DNA of 43,557 bases from an uncultured Sutterella sp. (GTDB lineage: Bacteria; Pseudomonadota; Gammaproteobacteria; Burkholderiales; Burkholderiaceae_F): assembly GCA_900544255.1 (NCBI GenBank), contig UQUM01000018.1, positions 1 to 43,557 of the forward strand, read 5' to 3'. Positions 23,652 to 32,160 of this stretch are shown here, in pieces. Every line of letters starts with the position of its first letter. Position 1 is the stretch's first letter. The notes beneath the pieces are model-generated. The model was given only the letters and a program-made list of their open reading frames with translations. It was not told the origin of the DNA and did not search any database. The position numbers and the translations under genes were made by a program.

Positions 23652-24314
23652 ATGGATTTCATTTCCCTCATTACCGAACTCTTCACGAACGCCGACCATT
23701 TTCTCGTGACGCTTGCGACCGACTACGGTGCCGCCGTTTACGCCGTCATGTTCCTCATCTATTTCTTGGAAACGGGCGTCGTCGTCTGTTCATTTCTCCC
23801 CGGGGACTCTCTGCTTTTTGTAGCGGGTACCGTCGCTGCCGCGGGCACCATGAACCCGCTAGGGCTGATGCTTGCCGTCATTCTCGGCGCGTGCTTCGGG
23901 AACACCCTGGGCTTTCACACCGGCCGCTGGCTCGGCAGCCGCATCTACGACGGCTCAATAAAATGGATTGATTCCGAAAAACTCGCGAAAACTCAGGGGT
24001 TTTATGAAAAGCACGGCGGCAAAACAATCGTGCTTGCGCGATTCGTGCCGATCGTCCGTGCGTTTGCCCCGCTGGTGGCGGGCGCTGCAAAAATGAGCAT
24101 GGGACGCTTTGAACTCTTCAGCGGCTTCGGTGCCGTTCTTTGGTCCGTGAGCATCATCGGCGTAGGGTACCTTTTCGGCAATATCCCCGTCGTGAAAAAC
24201 AATCTTTCGATGATTCTTCTTTTAGGCGTTGCCGCGGCCGCCGCGGGGCCGGTGGTCGTCGCCGTCGGCTGGAAGTACCTGCAGAAGACGGGACTGCTCG
24301 GTAAGAAAGACTGA
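23652..24314 (+). CDS. DedA family membrane protein
   Basis: The 220 residues have the DedA/VTT pattern: an N-terminal re-entrant region ETGVVVCSFLPGDSLLFVAG, a second amphipathic stretch, and the signature KHGGKTIVLARFVPIVRAFAPLVAGAAKMSMGRFELFSGFGAVLW containing the conserved arginines. Relatives affect lipid scrambling and undecaprenyl-phosphate recycling. I prefer ATG 23652 (MDFISLI); a GTG at 23619 extends it without support. A shared terminator separates it from the convergent ABC operon. Confidence 0.92.
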   Translation: MDFISLITELFTNADHFLVTLATDYGAAVYAVMFLIYFLETGVVVCSFLPGDSLLFVAGTVAAAGTMNPLGLMLAVILGACFGNTLGFHTGRWLGSRIYDGSIKWIDSEKLAKTQGFYEKHGGKTIVLARFVPIVRAFAPLVAGAAKMSMGRFELFSGFGAVLWSVSIIGVGYLFGNIPVVKNNLSMILLLGVAAAAAGPVVVAVGWKYLQKTGLLGKKD

Positions 24315-24329
24315 TCGATGGCCGAATCG

Positions 24330-24372
24330 AAAAAAAGCCGCCCGGTTCACCCAAGAATCCGAGCGGTTTTTT
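24330..24372 (+). terminator. bidirectional terminator between dedA-like and ABC genes
   Basis: CCGCCCGG pairs with CCGAGCGG (one mismatch), flanked by A7 on the left and T6 on the right, between convergent genes. Confidence 0.8.
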
Positions 24373-24387
24373 CATTTTCGGCGACGG

Positions 24388-25185
24388 CTACCCCAAAAGG
24401 AGCGAATCGCCGATATCGTCCGTCGACCCCGCCTTCTTTTCAAAGAGTGCGAGCAGATCGGGCACCGTCAGACGTGCCTTCTCGTCCCCCGCCACATCGA
24501 CCACCGGTCGCCCCGCGTGCATCATGATGAGACGGTTGCCGAAGCGAAGAGCGTCGCGCATGTTGTGCGTGATCATGAAGGTGGTGAGTTTTTCCTTCTT
24601 CACAATACGGTCGGTGATGGCGAGCACCTTTTCCGCCGTCTTGGGATCCAAAGCCGCCGTGTGTTCGTCAAGAAGCAGCAGTTTCGGCCGCACCAAGGTC
24701 GCCATCAGAAGCGTCAACGCCTGGCGCTGCCCGCCCGACAACAGCCCCACGTGCGCCGTCATTCGATCCTCCAGCCCCAGATCGATTTCCTTCAGCATCT
24801 CACGGAATTTGGCGGTTTCCTCTTTTTTACTGCTCCAACTTAAGCCGGGGCGACGTCCGCGGCGTGCGGCAATCGCGAGATTTTCTTCGATCATCATCCC
24901 GGCGGCCGTCCCCTTCATCGGATCCTGAAATACGCGGCCGATGTAACGGGCCCGTACGTGCTCGGGGAGTTTCGTCACATCGGTACCGTCGATCTCGATC
25001 TTTCCTTCATCGATCGGAAAGACCCCGGCAACAGCGTTTAAAAGCGTTGACTTTCCCGCACCGTTACTTCCGATTACCGTGACGAAGTCGCCGTCCCGCA
25101 GGGTAAGGTTGACGCCCTGCAGGGCCTTCTTTTCATTCACGCTCCCGGGAAAAAAGGTCTTATGCACATTTTCAATAACCAGCAT
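24388..25185 (-). CDS. ABC transporter ATP-binding protein
   Basis: The 265-residue nucleotide-binding subunit of an importer starts MLVIENVHKTFFPGS. It has Walker A VIGSNGAGKSTLL, a Q-loop at RVFQDPMKGT, the ABC signature LLSGGQRQALTLLMA, Walker B KLLLLDEHTAALD and switch histidine FMITHNM. It is the last gene of a three-gene operon with the permease 22 bp upstream. The set resembles the YckB/TrpXYZ-type importers of small organic or amino-acid substrates. Confidence 0.94.
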   Translation of the reverse strand: MLVIENVHKTFFPGSVNEKKALQGVNLTLRDGDFVTVIGSNGAGKSTLLNAVAGVFPIDEGKIEIDGTDVTKLPEHVRARYIGRVFQDPMKGTAAGMMIEENLAIAARRGRRPGLSWSSKKEETAKFREMLKEIDLGLEDRMTAHVGLLSGGQRQALTLLMATLVRPKLLLLDEHTAALDPKTAEKVLAITDRIVKKEKLTTFMITHNMRDALRFGNRLIMMHAGRPVVDVAGDEKARLTVPDLLALFEKKAGSTDDIGDSLLLG

Positions 25186-25207
25186 TTTCGACTCCGTTTC
25201 CCGTCGG

Positions 25208-26086
25208 TCAGTGAATCCGCTTCTTGGCGAATTTCGTTTTCATCATCGGCATCGCGAGCGCGGCTGCCACCAAAATCGCCGTAAAGAGCTTCAGATCATT
25301 GGGCGGCATCCCCATCTGCAGGACAACGGCAATCACCAAGCGGTAAACAATCGACCCCAGAATCACCGAAATCAGGCAGTTCTTGAAGCTTCGGGTACCG
25401 AACAAGACTTCTCCGATAATGACGGAGGCCAATCCGATCACGATCGTCCCGGTGCCCATCCCCACGTCCGCAAACCCGTTGGATTGTGCGACGAGCGCCC
25501 CTGACAAGGCCACCAACAGATTGCTGATCAAAAGACCCAGCACCACCATCGTGTCCGTGCTGATCCCCTGAGCGCGTGCCATCTGCGGGTTAAAACCGGT
25601 CGCACGGATCGCGGTGCCTAGCTCGGTGCCGAAGAACCAGTAAATCGCCACGCCCACGAGCAACACGGCCGCCAGTCCCACGATGAAGGTCGCTACGGCA
25701 TCGGTGACGCCCCAATCCCGCACGAGCGAAAACACCGTGTCTACGCGCAGCAGCGAAATGTTGGCTTTTCCCATCACGTGCAGGTTGACGGAATAAAGCC
25801 CGATCATCGTGAGAATCCCCGCCAAAAGCGCAGGGATTTTCAGTTTGGTGGTCAAAAGCGCCGTCACGATACCCGCAAGCGCCCCGGCGACGGCCGCGAG
25901 CAAAAACGCCGGTACGGTACCGAGACCGGCCGTAAGGGCCGTCGAAGCAACCGCAGCTCCCAAGGGGAACGTTCCTTCCACCGACAGATCGGCAATGTCG
26001 AGCACGCGGAACGTGATGTAGACCCCGAGCGCCATCAGGGCCCACAAAAGCCCCTGCGAAACGGTAGGGATGATGAGATCGATCAT
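25208..26086 (-). CDS. ABC transporter permease (branched-chain/ribose-type fold)
   Basis: The 292 residues form about eight to nine membrane helices. GVYITFRVLDIADLSVEGTFPLGAA near the N-terminus and GLLISNLLVALSGALVAQSNGFADVGMG are typical of the BPD_transp_2 permeases paired with PF04392 binding proteins. It starts two bases after the binding-protein stop codon and precedes the ATPase, so all three are co-transcribed. Confidence 0.92.
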   Translation of the reverse strand: MIDLIIPTVSQGLLWALMALGVYITFRVLDIADLSVEGTFPLGAAVASTALTAGLGTVPAFLLAAVAGALAGIVTALLTTKLKIPALLAGILTMIGLYSVNLHVMGKANISLLRVDTVFSLVRDWGVTDAVATFIVGLAAVLLVGVAIYWFFGTELGTAIRATGFNPQMARAQGISTDTMVVLGLLISNLLVALSGALVAQSNGFADVGMGTGTIVIGLASVIIGEVLFGTRSFKNCLISVILGSIVYRLVIAVVLQMGMPPNDLKLFTAILVAAALAMPMMKTKFAKKRIH

Positions 26087-26088
26087 AT

Positions 26089-27060
26089 TTACTTCACCCA
26101 GGTCACGTTCTTAGCGACGTCCTCAGGTACCGTCAGTCCCAATTCCTTCACGACGGGTTCGTTTAAAACCACTTTGAATTCGGTTTGATAGCGGATCGGC
26201 ATATCCTGGGGCTTTGCTTTCCCTTCCAAAATATCGGCGCCCATGTTGCCCGCGATTTTGCCGAGGTTGTAGTAGTCCACCGCTACCGTCGCCGTTGCGC
26301 CGCTTCGCACCATGCCGGCCTCACCCGCCACGACGGCCAACTTGGCGGCCTGCGTCACACGATACAAAGTCGGCATGGAACTCGCCACGACGTTGTCCGT
26401 CGGCACGTACATCACGTCCACCTTCCCCACGAGACTCTGAGCAGCCTGCTGAATGTCGTTCACGCTTGAGATCGTCGCTTCCGCCAGTGCCACCCCGTGC
26501 TTTTCGAGTTCCTTTCGGAGAATGTCGATCTGCAGCTGCGAATTGATTTCAGAACTGTTGTAAATCGTCCCCACGGTCTTCGCGTTCGGCACCAGCTTCA
26601 AGAGGAGTTCCGTTTGAGCGGCAATGGGATTCATGTCGGACGAGCCCGTGACATTGGTACCGGGTTTGTTGTTGTCCTTCACAAGTTTGGCGACCGCAAA
26701 ATCCGTCACGGCCGTCGCCACGATGGGAGTCGTGCTCGTTGCGTTCGCAACCGGCTGCGCGGCCGGCGTCGCAATGGCGAAAATCAGGGGATAGTTGTGC
26801 GACACGAAGCGCTGCGCAATGTTTCGAAGGTTGGACTGATCGGCCTGTGCGTTCTGCCGATCGATTTCCATCGTGACGCCGCGTTCCTTCAACGCGTCGG
26901 TAATGCCGCGGTTGGCGGCATCCAGCGCATCATGTTCCACGAGCTGCACGATGCCGATGGTTTTCGGCGCTTCCGCCTTCTTATCTTCACCGCACCCCGT
27001 CAAAGCGGCCGACACCATGGCGGCCACCGCAGCCGTCTTCATCCAACGCGAAATCTGCAT
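26089..27060 (-). CDS. ABC transporter substrate-binding lipoprotein (PF04392 type)
   Basis: The 323 residues start at ATG 27060 (MQISRWMKTAAVAA), which has a GAGGGG ribosome-binding site; the frame is open a further 22 residues upstream without support. A lipobox LTGC places the lipidated cysteine near residue 23. The mature domain starts TIGIVQLVEHDALDAANRGI and has FVSHNYPLIFAIATPAAQ and VDVMYVPTDNVVASSMPTL, characteristic of the ABC_sub_bind family. Known members bind tryptophan, tyrosine or other compounds; the ligand here is unknown. It heads the operon. Confidence 0.92.
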   Translation of the reverse strand: MQISRWMKTAAVAAMVSAALTGCGEDKKAEAPKTIGIVQLVEHDALDAANRGITDALKERGVTMEIDRQNAQADQSNLRNIAQRFVSHNYPLIFAIATPAAQPVANATSTTPIVATAVTDFAVAKLVKDNNKPGTNVTGSSDMNPIAAQTELLLKLVPNAKTVGTIYNSSEINSQLQIDILRKELEKHGVALAEATISSVNDIQQAAQSLVGKVDVMYVPTDNVVASSMPTLYRVTQAAKLAVVAGEAGMVRSGATATVAVDYYNLGKIAGNMGADILEGKAKPQDMPIRYQTEFKVVLNEPVVKELGLTVPEDVAKNVTWVK

Positions 27061-27257
27061 TTTTGTCCCCTCGGAAACATTCGAAAACGAATCGGCGCCG
27101 CCTTCTGACAACACCGTTTTCCTCATTATGCTGAGGAAAATACCGTCCTATCCGAGACAAATTACTTAGAAGCCCGCCGCCTTTTCTTTTTCTGCTGCAG
27201 CTTTTCGTTCCGCGGTCGTGCTTCCTATAATCAGTGCACTTTGTTTAGGAGAAATTC

Positions 27258-28208
27258 ATGTCCGACGTCAAGCATTCGCCCTTAATCATTTTGGGCTCCG
27301 GCCCTGCGGGCTACACCGCCGCGGTCTATGCCGCCCGAGCCAACCTCTCCCCTGTACTCATCACCGGGATGGAACAAGGCGGGCAACTCATGACGACGAG
27401 CACGGTCGACAATTGGCCCGGGGCTCCTGAAGGCATCGACGGCCAACAATTGATGGCGAACCTGCTTGCGCAGGCCGAACGTTTTAAGACCGACATTGTT
27501 TTTGACGTCATCCACACGGCGCACCTCACGGAAAAGCCGATTCGCCTTGAAGGCGATATGGGAAATTACACCTGTGACGCCCTCATCATTGCCACCGGCG
27601 CTTCCGCCAAATACCTTGGCTTAGAAAGTGAAACCCGTTACAAAGGACGCGGCGTTTCGGCTTGTGCCACCTGCGACGGCTTTTTCTACCGCGGCAAACC
27701 CGTCGCAGTCGTGGGAGGCGGAAACGCCGCTCTCGAAGAAGCGCTCTACTTGTCGGAAATCGCTTCCGTCGTGCACCTCATTCACCGCCGTACGACCTTT
27801 AAGGCCGAGCCCATCATGGTCGACCGACTGATGAAGGCGGCGGACGCCGGAAAAATCGTACTCCACACCCCCTTCACGGTCGCCGAAGTCTTGGGGGACG
27901 GCAAGGGCGTCACGGGCGTCGCACTCAAAAACGCCGAAGACGGTACCGACGACACGCTCACCGTGGACGGGCTCTTCGTAGCCATCGGGCATACGCCCAA
28001 CACGGCGCCGTTTACCGAAGTCACGCAAAACGCAGGGTACATCGTAACGGAAATCGATCCCTCGGCCCGCACCGCAACCAACATCCCCGGCGTCTTCGCC
28101 GCCGGCGACTGCGCCGATCCTCTTTATCGTCAGGCCGTCACGAGCGCCGCTTCGGGCTGCAAGGCGGCTCTTGACGCCCAGCGCTGGCTGGAATCACAAC
28201 CGAAATAA
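27258..28208 (+). CDS. trxB: thioredoxin reductase
   Basis: TrxB is a flavoprotein that passes electrons from NADPH to thioredoxin. The 316 residues contain the FAD-binding ILGSGPAGYTAAVYAARA, GMEQGGQLMTT, the redox CATC in SACATCDGFFYRGK, the NADPH-binding VVGGGNAALEEALYL, and the FAD motif GVFAAGDCADPLYRQAVTSAASG. A GGAGAAATTC ribosome-binding region precedes the ATG. It is divergent from the ABC operon and is followed closely by the Smr-domain gene on the same strand. Confidence 0.97.
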   Translation: MSDVKHSPLIILGSGPAGYTAAVYAARANLSPVLITGMEQGGQLMTTSTVDNWPGAPEGIDGQQLMANLLAQAERFKTDIVFDVIHTAHLTEKPIRLEGDMGNYTCDALIIATGASAKYLGLESETRYKGRGVSACATCDGFFYRGKPVAVVGGGNAALEEALYLSEIASVVHLIHRRTTFKAEPIMVDRLMKAADAGKIVLHTPFTVAEVLGDGKGVTGVALKNAEDGTDDTLTVDGLFVAIGHTPNTAPFTEVTQNAGYIVTEIDPSARTATNIPGVFAAGDCADPLYRQAVTSAASGCKAALDAQRWLESQPK

Positions 28209-28218
28209 AAAGCACATC

Positions 28219-28962
28219 ATGAACGGATTTGAAGCTTTGAAACCGATGGCCGAGCAACTCAAGGCCGCCCATCGCGAACGCACGGAACAGAAAAACCGTG
28301 AAGACGAAATTAAGCGCACCATTGCCCGCGGCACCCGCGAATTTTTGGACACGATGCAGCGCACCGGCGTGCGTGCGGCCGAAGGCGTGCGCGTCACCCG
28401 CACTGCGACGGACAAAGACATCGACTTTGCTTCCGCCATGCGGCAGGCAGGGATCGAACCCTTAGGCACCCAAAAACGCGTCACCGCCAAAAAGAAGCCG
28501 GCGCAGCCCGTGCCGCGTCAGACGATGGCCGACGAAAAAGCGGTGCTTGCCGAATCCCTTTCCGACGAAAACGATTCCGTGGAATTTCTGGAAAGCGAAG
28601 ACGGTCTTTCCTTCCGCCGTCCCGAAGTGGGGCCCGACGTTCCGCGCGATTTGCGGCGCGGCCGCTGGGTGGTGATGGGGCAACTTGACCTTCACGGCAT
28701 GTTCGTTGAAGAAGCCCGCGAAGCCGTGGTGGATTTCATCAAGAAGTCCCGCGCCAACGACCGGCTCTGTGTGCGGATCATTCACGGCAAGGGGAACGGG
28801 TCGCCCGATCGGCAGTCGATTCTCCGGGAAAAAGTGCGTCGATGGCTAAAGCAGTTTGACGAAGTGGTGGCGTTTGCCGAACCCTTTGAACGCGACGGCG
28901 GCGCCGGTGCCACCGTCGTTCGTCTGAAGCCGTCGGTTCATCCGAGCAAACGCGGCTGTTGA
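28219..28962 (+). CDS. Smr-domain protein
   Basis: The 247 residues start at ATG 28219 (MNGFEALKPM), 10 bp after trxB. The N-terminal half is charged and probably coiled. The C-terminal Smr domain (about residues 150-240) carries the LDLHGMFVEEAREAVVDFI and CVRIIHGKGNGS motifs, the LDLHG and HGKG pair of the family. Stand-alone Smr proteins are nucleases or RNA-binding factors, some active on collided ribosomes. The length fits the YdaL/SmrA-like class. Confidence 0.9.
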   Translation: MNGFEALKPMAEQLKAAHRERTEQKNREDEIKRTIARGTREFLDTMQRTGVRAAEGVRVTRTATDKDIDFASAMRQAGIEPLGTQKRVTAKKKPAQPVPRQTMADEKAVLAESLSDENDSVEFLESEDGLSFRRPEVGPDVPRDLRRGRWVVMGQLDLHGMFVEEAREAVVDFIKKSRANDRLCVRIIHGKGNGSPDRQSILREKVRRWLKQFDEVVAFAEPFERDGGAGATVVRLKPSVHPSKRGC

Positions 28963-29010
28963 CGTTCTCTCCGCCGTGAACGACGGAGATATAAGCCGCA
29001 ATTAGGTAAG

Positions 29011-29832
29011 TCAGATTTTCCCGAAAGGCCCCGCAGCCCGCACGGGTACGTCGGGAAAATCGGGATACGTCGCCCCGATGAAATAAAGTCCTGAGGCATC
29101 AAACGTCGGTGCCGCCAGGGCTCTTTTTTTAGCGGCCAAAACCTCTGCAACCCATTTCGGGCTTTCGCGCCCCACGCCCACGTAAATGAGCGTACCGACG
29201 ATATTGCGAACCATGTGCTGCAAAAAGGCGTTTGCCGTCAGCTCGATACCGATGAGGGCCCCCTTTCTCACGACCTTGACCGAGTGAATCGTGCGTACGG
29301 GACTCGCCGCCTGACATTCAGACGCCCGAAAACTTGTGAAATCGTGTTCCCCCAAAAGCGCCTGTGCCCCTTCGGACATCGCCTTTTCGTCGCAGGCACG
29401 CCACACCCAGCCGGTTCGTCCGGCAAAAAGAGGTGAACGGACGCGGTCGTTGTAGATCCAATATTGATACGTGCGCGACGTAGCCTTAAACCGGGCATGA
29501 AAGCGATCCGTCACCGGCACGGCCCACCGCACGGCAATATCGTCGGGCAAGAACGTATTAAGCCCTCTCACCCACGATTCCGGCCGCCGCAGGCCGATGC
29601 TGTCCACATGCACCACCTGGCCCGCGCCGTGCACCCCGGCATCGGTTCGACCTGCGCAGATCGTCGCCGCGGGCACCGCGAGGAATTTCGCAAGCGCCCG
29701 TTCCAGGTGATCCTGCACCGTCCGGCCGTCGGGCTGAGTCTGCCATCCGTTATAACCGGTGCCGCAGTAGCTCACCCCCAATGCCGTACGGTAGCGGCAG
29801 CCTTCAGCCAGGGGAAAAATTTCCTCAGACAC
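29011..29832 (-). CDS. truA: tRNA pseudouridine(38-40) synthase
   Basis: TruA makes pseudouridine at positions 38-40 in the anticodon arm. The 273 residues contain GVSYCGTGYNGWQTQPDGRTVQ, the catalytic CAGRTDAGVHGAGQVVH with the active-site aspartate, ARFKATSRTYQYWIYN, and FLQHMVRNIVGTLIYVG. The start is GTG 29832, inside the end of fimV (8-bp overlap), which indicates translational coupling. fimV-truA adjacency is common in Beta- and Gammaproteobacteria. Confidence 0.96.
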   Translation of the reverse strand: MSEEIFPLAEGCRYRTALGVSYCGTGYNGWQTQPDGRTVQDHLERALAKFLAVPAATICAGRTDAGVHGAGQVVHVDSIGLRRPESWVRGLNTFLPDDIAVRWAVPVTDRFHARFKATSRTYQYWIYNDRVRSPLFAGRTGWVWRACDEKAMSEGAQALLGEHDFTSFRASECQAASPVRTIHSVKVVRKGALIGIELTANAFLQHMVRNIVGTLIYVGVGRESPKWVAEVLAAKKRALAAPTFDASGLYFIGATYPDFPDVPVRAAGPFGKI

Positions 29833-31663
29833 GTTTCACCGTATCCAAAAGACGCTGCGCTGCGGCTTTTTCGTCGGCATTGCCGAGAAGTTCCGCTTCC
29901 TTCAGAAGGGGAATCGCTTCATCAGGCAACCCCGCCGCAATCTTCGCACGTGCGGCTTCCAAGCGCTTCATGGCTTCATCGGCGGCCGCCACTTCAAACT
30001 GCGCCGTCCCGTCGGCCGAAGACCGAATGGTGAAAGCCTTCGGCGCTTCCGGTTCCGAAAGAGCCATCGGCGTCGGCACCGGCGCCGCAACGGAGGGTTC
30101 CGGCATTGCCGCAGCGGGAGCCGCGGGGGTTGCCGTCGGAACCGCTGCCCGAGGTTCAGCCGTCACGTCGGGTTGAGACGTCGCAGGTTTCTCAAAGCCC
30201 TTCGCGGCTGCAGCGTCCGCCGCCAGCCGGTTGGCAAAAAGCTTATCCATGCCCTTTACCTGCTCAGCCGTCGTCGGTTCGGGCCGCATGAAGCGTACGG
30301 CCTGCGCCGTCCGTTCAAAGGCTTCCTTTTCTTTCTTTCGGCGCCAGACAAAGAATCCGCCCGCCCCGGCGGCGATCACCGCAAGAAGCGCCCACAGCCA
30401 ACCTAAGCCCCCTTCTTCCGCAGGCTTCGGCAGTTCTTCCGTACGGATATTCGTGGTCGTAGTCGTTACCGTCAGATCCGCTTCCTTCGGTTTCACGTTT
30501 ACTTCGGACGTCACCGCGGGGGCCGGCGTTTCAACAGGCGCTGCCGCAGGTTCCGCCGGCTTTTCTTCCAACGGCGCTTCCGTCACCACCGGGCGTACCT
30601 CTTCAGTCGGCATCGGCAGCGTCACGGGCGTATTGTCGGGTTCAGCGGGTTCAACGGCCGGCTTCGGCGCAGGGGCTGCCGCGGGTTCCGGCGCCTTTAC
30701 CACAGGCACGGCTTTCGCAGCCGGCTTCGTCTTTTCGTAAACGATCCTCTGCTTATCCATACGGGCGTGAGCCTTCGCCATGGCGGCAGCCGAAGGAGCC
30801 TTCCGAGCGTCGGCGTTCGGCGTCACATGCACGAGACACCACGCCGTATCCGTCCCCACGGCCTTCACGAGTTTTTCCGACGGCGGCACGAGACGCGCCC
30901 CTTTCTTCACCCCCGTCACACGACCGCCTTCAAAGGACTTGGGGTTGGCGCGTACCAAGGCGACCAGCACTTCTTCGGTGCGCGCCCCTTCATAGCGCGG
31001 CTGATACATCTTCGCGATCGACCACATGGTCATTCCGGACCTCACGATCACGGGACGCGACAAATCATCCAAATCGTAAAGGTCTCCGGTCACGGGCTTT
31101 GCCGCTGTTTTCTTCGCTTCCACGGTCTTCACCGGCGTCTTGCCAACGGTCGGCGCTTTCACAACGGGTTTTGCCGCCGTCGTTTTTTCTGCAGAGGGCA
31201 ATGCGGACGCGGTCTTGGCGGCGGACTGCGCCGACGGCAACTTCACTAAGGCCGTTTTCGGAGCCGTTGCCCCTGCAGCCGACGCTTTTTCAAGCTTCAC
31301 GCGATAAAACTTCGCCGAGAGCTTCCCTGCTTCCGACATTTCGACGATGATCGGCATATCTTCGACCGTCACCGGTTTTTCGCTCGTGATGCTCACCACC
31401 CAGGGGTTGCGGCTCGCGAGCGTCAATTTCACGCCGAGATCCGCCGGAATGGATTGACGCCCCACTTTGGCGTACACGGCGTCTGAGGCGAGCCGCAGCA
31501 CCAAGGGCTGCGACGCCTCGCTCACATCGTTCACCGTCAGTTTTGCAGCGAGCGGTTCGTTGAGGCGGGACGACACCGAAAGCGTCCCCAATTCCGCCGC
31601 CGAGGCAGCCCCGATCGAAAGTCCGGCCGCCGTCAAAAGGGCCGCCGCAGCGCACAAACGCAT
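29825..31663 (-). CDS. fimV: FimV-like inner-membrane protein
   Basis: FimV-type proteins organise the cell pole and type IV pilus or twitching functions in relatives. The 612 residues have a signal peptide ending near ASAAELG and the conserved N-terminal FimV domain (LGTLSVSSRLNEPLAAKLTV). A LysM-like peptidoglycan-binding segment follows near residues 205-265 (VRSGMTMWSIAKMYQP). Long Pro/Ala/Glu-rich linkers come next, then one transmembrane helix (GWLWALLAVIAAGAGGFFVW) near 424-443 and a short C-terminal helical FimV tail. It is shorter than Pseudomonas FimV. No pilus genes are in the window. Confidence 0.88.
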   Translation of the reverse strand: MRLCAAAALLTAAGLSIGAASAAELGTLSVSSRLNEPLAAKLTVNDVSEASQPLVLRLASDAVYAKVGRQSIPADLGVKLTLASRNPWVVSITSEKPVTVEDMPIIVEMSEAGKLSAKFYRVKLEKASAAGATAPKTALVKLPSAQSAAKTASALPSAEKTTAAKPVVKAPTVGKTPVKTVEAKKTAAKPVTGDLYDLDDLSRPVIVRSGMTMWSIAKMYQPRYEGARTEEVLVALVRANPKSFEGGRVTGVKKGARLVPPSEKLVKAVGTDTAWCLVHVTPNADARKAPSAAAMAKAHARMDKQRIVYEKTKPAAKAVPVVKAPEPAAAPAPKPAVEPAEPDNTPVTLPMPTEEVRPVVTEAPLEEKPAEPAAAPVETPAPAVTSEVNVKPKEADLTVTTTTTNIRTEELPKPAEEGGLGWLWALLAVIAAGAGGFFVWRRKKEKEAFERTAQAVRFMRPEPTTAEQVKGMDKLFANRLAADAAAAKGFEKPATSQPDVTAEPRAAVPTATPAAPAAAMPEPSVAAPVPTPMALSEPEAPKAFTIRSSADGTAQFEVAAADEAMKRLEAARAKIAAGLPDEAIPLLKEAELLGNADEKAAAQRLLDTVKRV

Positions 31664-31753
31664 AATTCTTCTCCGTATGTCAGAAATGCCGACAAGATTA
31701 GTAATTATGCCCGTTCAGCGCCCGGTGTTGCAGCCGATTTCGTATCCGAAGGC

Positions 31754-31803
31754 AAAAAAATAGCGGCTTTCAAACCCGGAAAATTTCCGAATTCAAAAGC
31801 CGC
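31754..31803 (-). terminator. hairpin terminator after ihfB
   Basis: On the minus strand GCGGCTTT pairs with AAAGCCGC around an inner CGGAAA/TTTCCG stem and is followed by TATTTTTTT. It closes the operon ending in ihfB. Confidence 0.8.
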
Positions 31804-31837
31804 CGGCTTTTAGCGCGGAGGAATTTCCTCGCCGCCC

Positions 31838-32146
31838 TTATTTCATCTCGCTTTCGCGGGACTCGTTCATGGCGTCGCGGACTTCCTTACCGGCACGGAA
31901 GTGCGGTACGTACTTCGCCGAAACCTCGACCGTTTCACCGGTACGCGGGTTACGGCCCTTGCGGGCCGCGCGGTACTTCAGGCTGAAGCTGCCGAACCCG
32001 CGGATTTCGACGCGAACTCCGTTGCTCATCGCCGTGATAATCGTCTTCAGGATTTCGTTCACCGCATCTTCAGCTTCACGGTTGGTGAGGCTGCCGTGGC
32101 TCGCGAAAACCCGATCGATCAATTCAGACTTGGTAAGAGCTCGCAT
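31838..32146 (-). CDS. ihfB: integration host factor subunit beta
   Basis: IhfB forms with IhfA a DNA-bending protein that binds specific sites. The 102 residues start MRALTKSELIDRV and contain EIRGFGSFSLKYRAARKGRNPRTGE, the DNA-intercalating arm with its proline, and VPHFRAGKEVRDAMN. It follows rpsA by 14 bp, the standard rpsA-ihfB arrangement, and a terminator follows. Confidence 0.97.
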   Translation of the reverse strand: MRALTKSELIDRVFASHGSLTNREAEDAVNEILKTIITAMSNGVRVEIRGFGSFSLKYRAARKGRNPRTGETVEVSAKYVPHFRAGKEVRDAMNESRESEMK

Positions 32147-32160
32147 ATATTCCGTCCCGA

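Noticed and set aside
28974..28992. TCTCCG/CGGAGA stem between the Smr and truA genes as a terminator
   Set aside because: The stem is short and has no T run on either strand, so I could not support it as a terminator.
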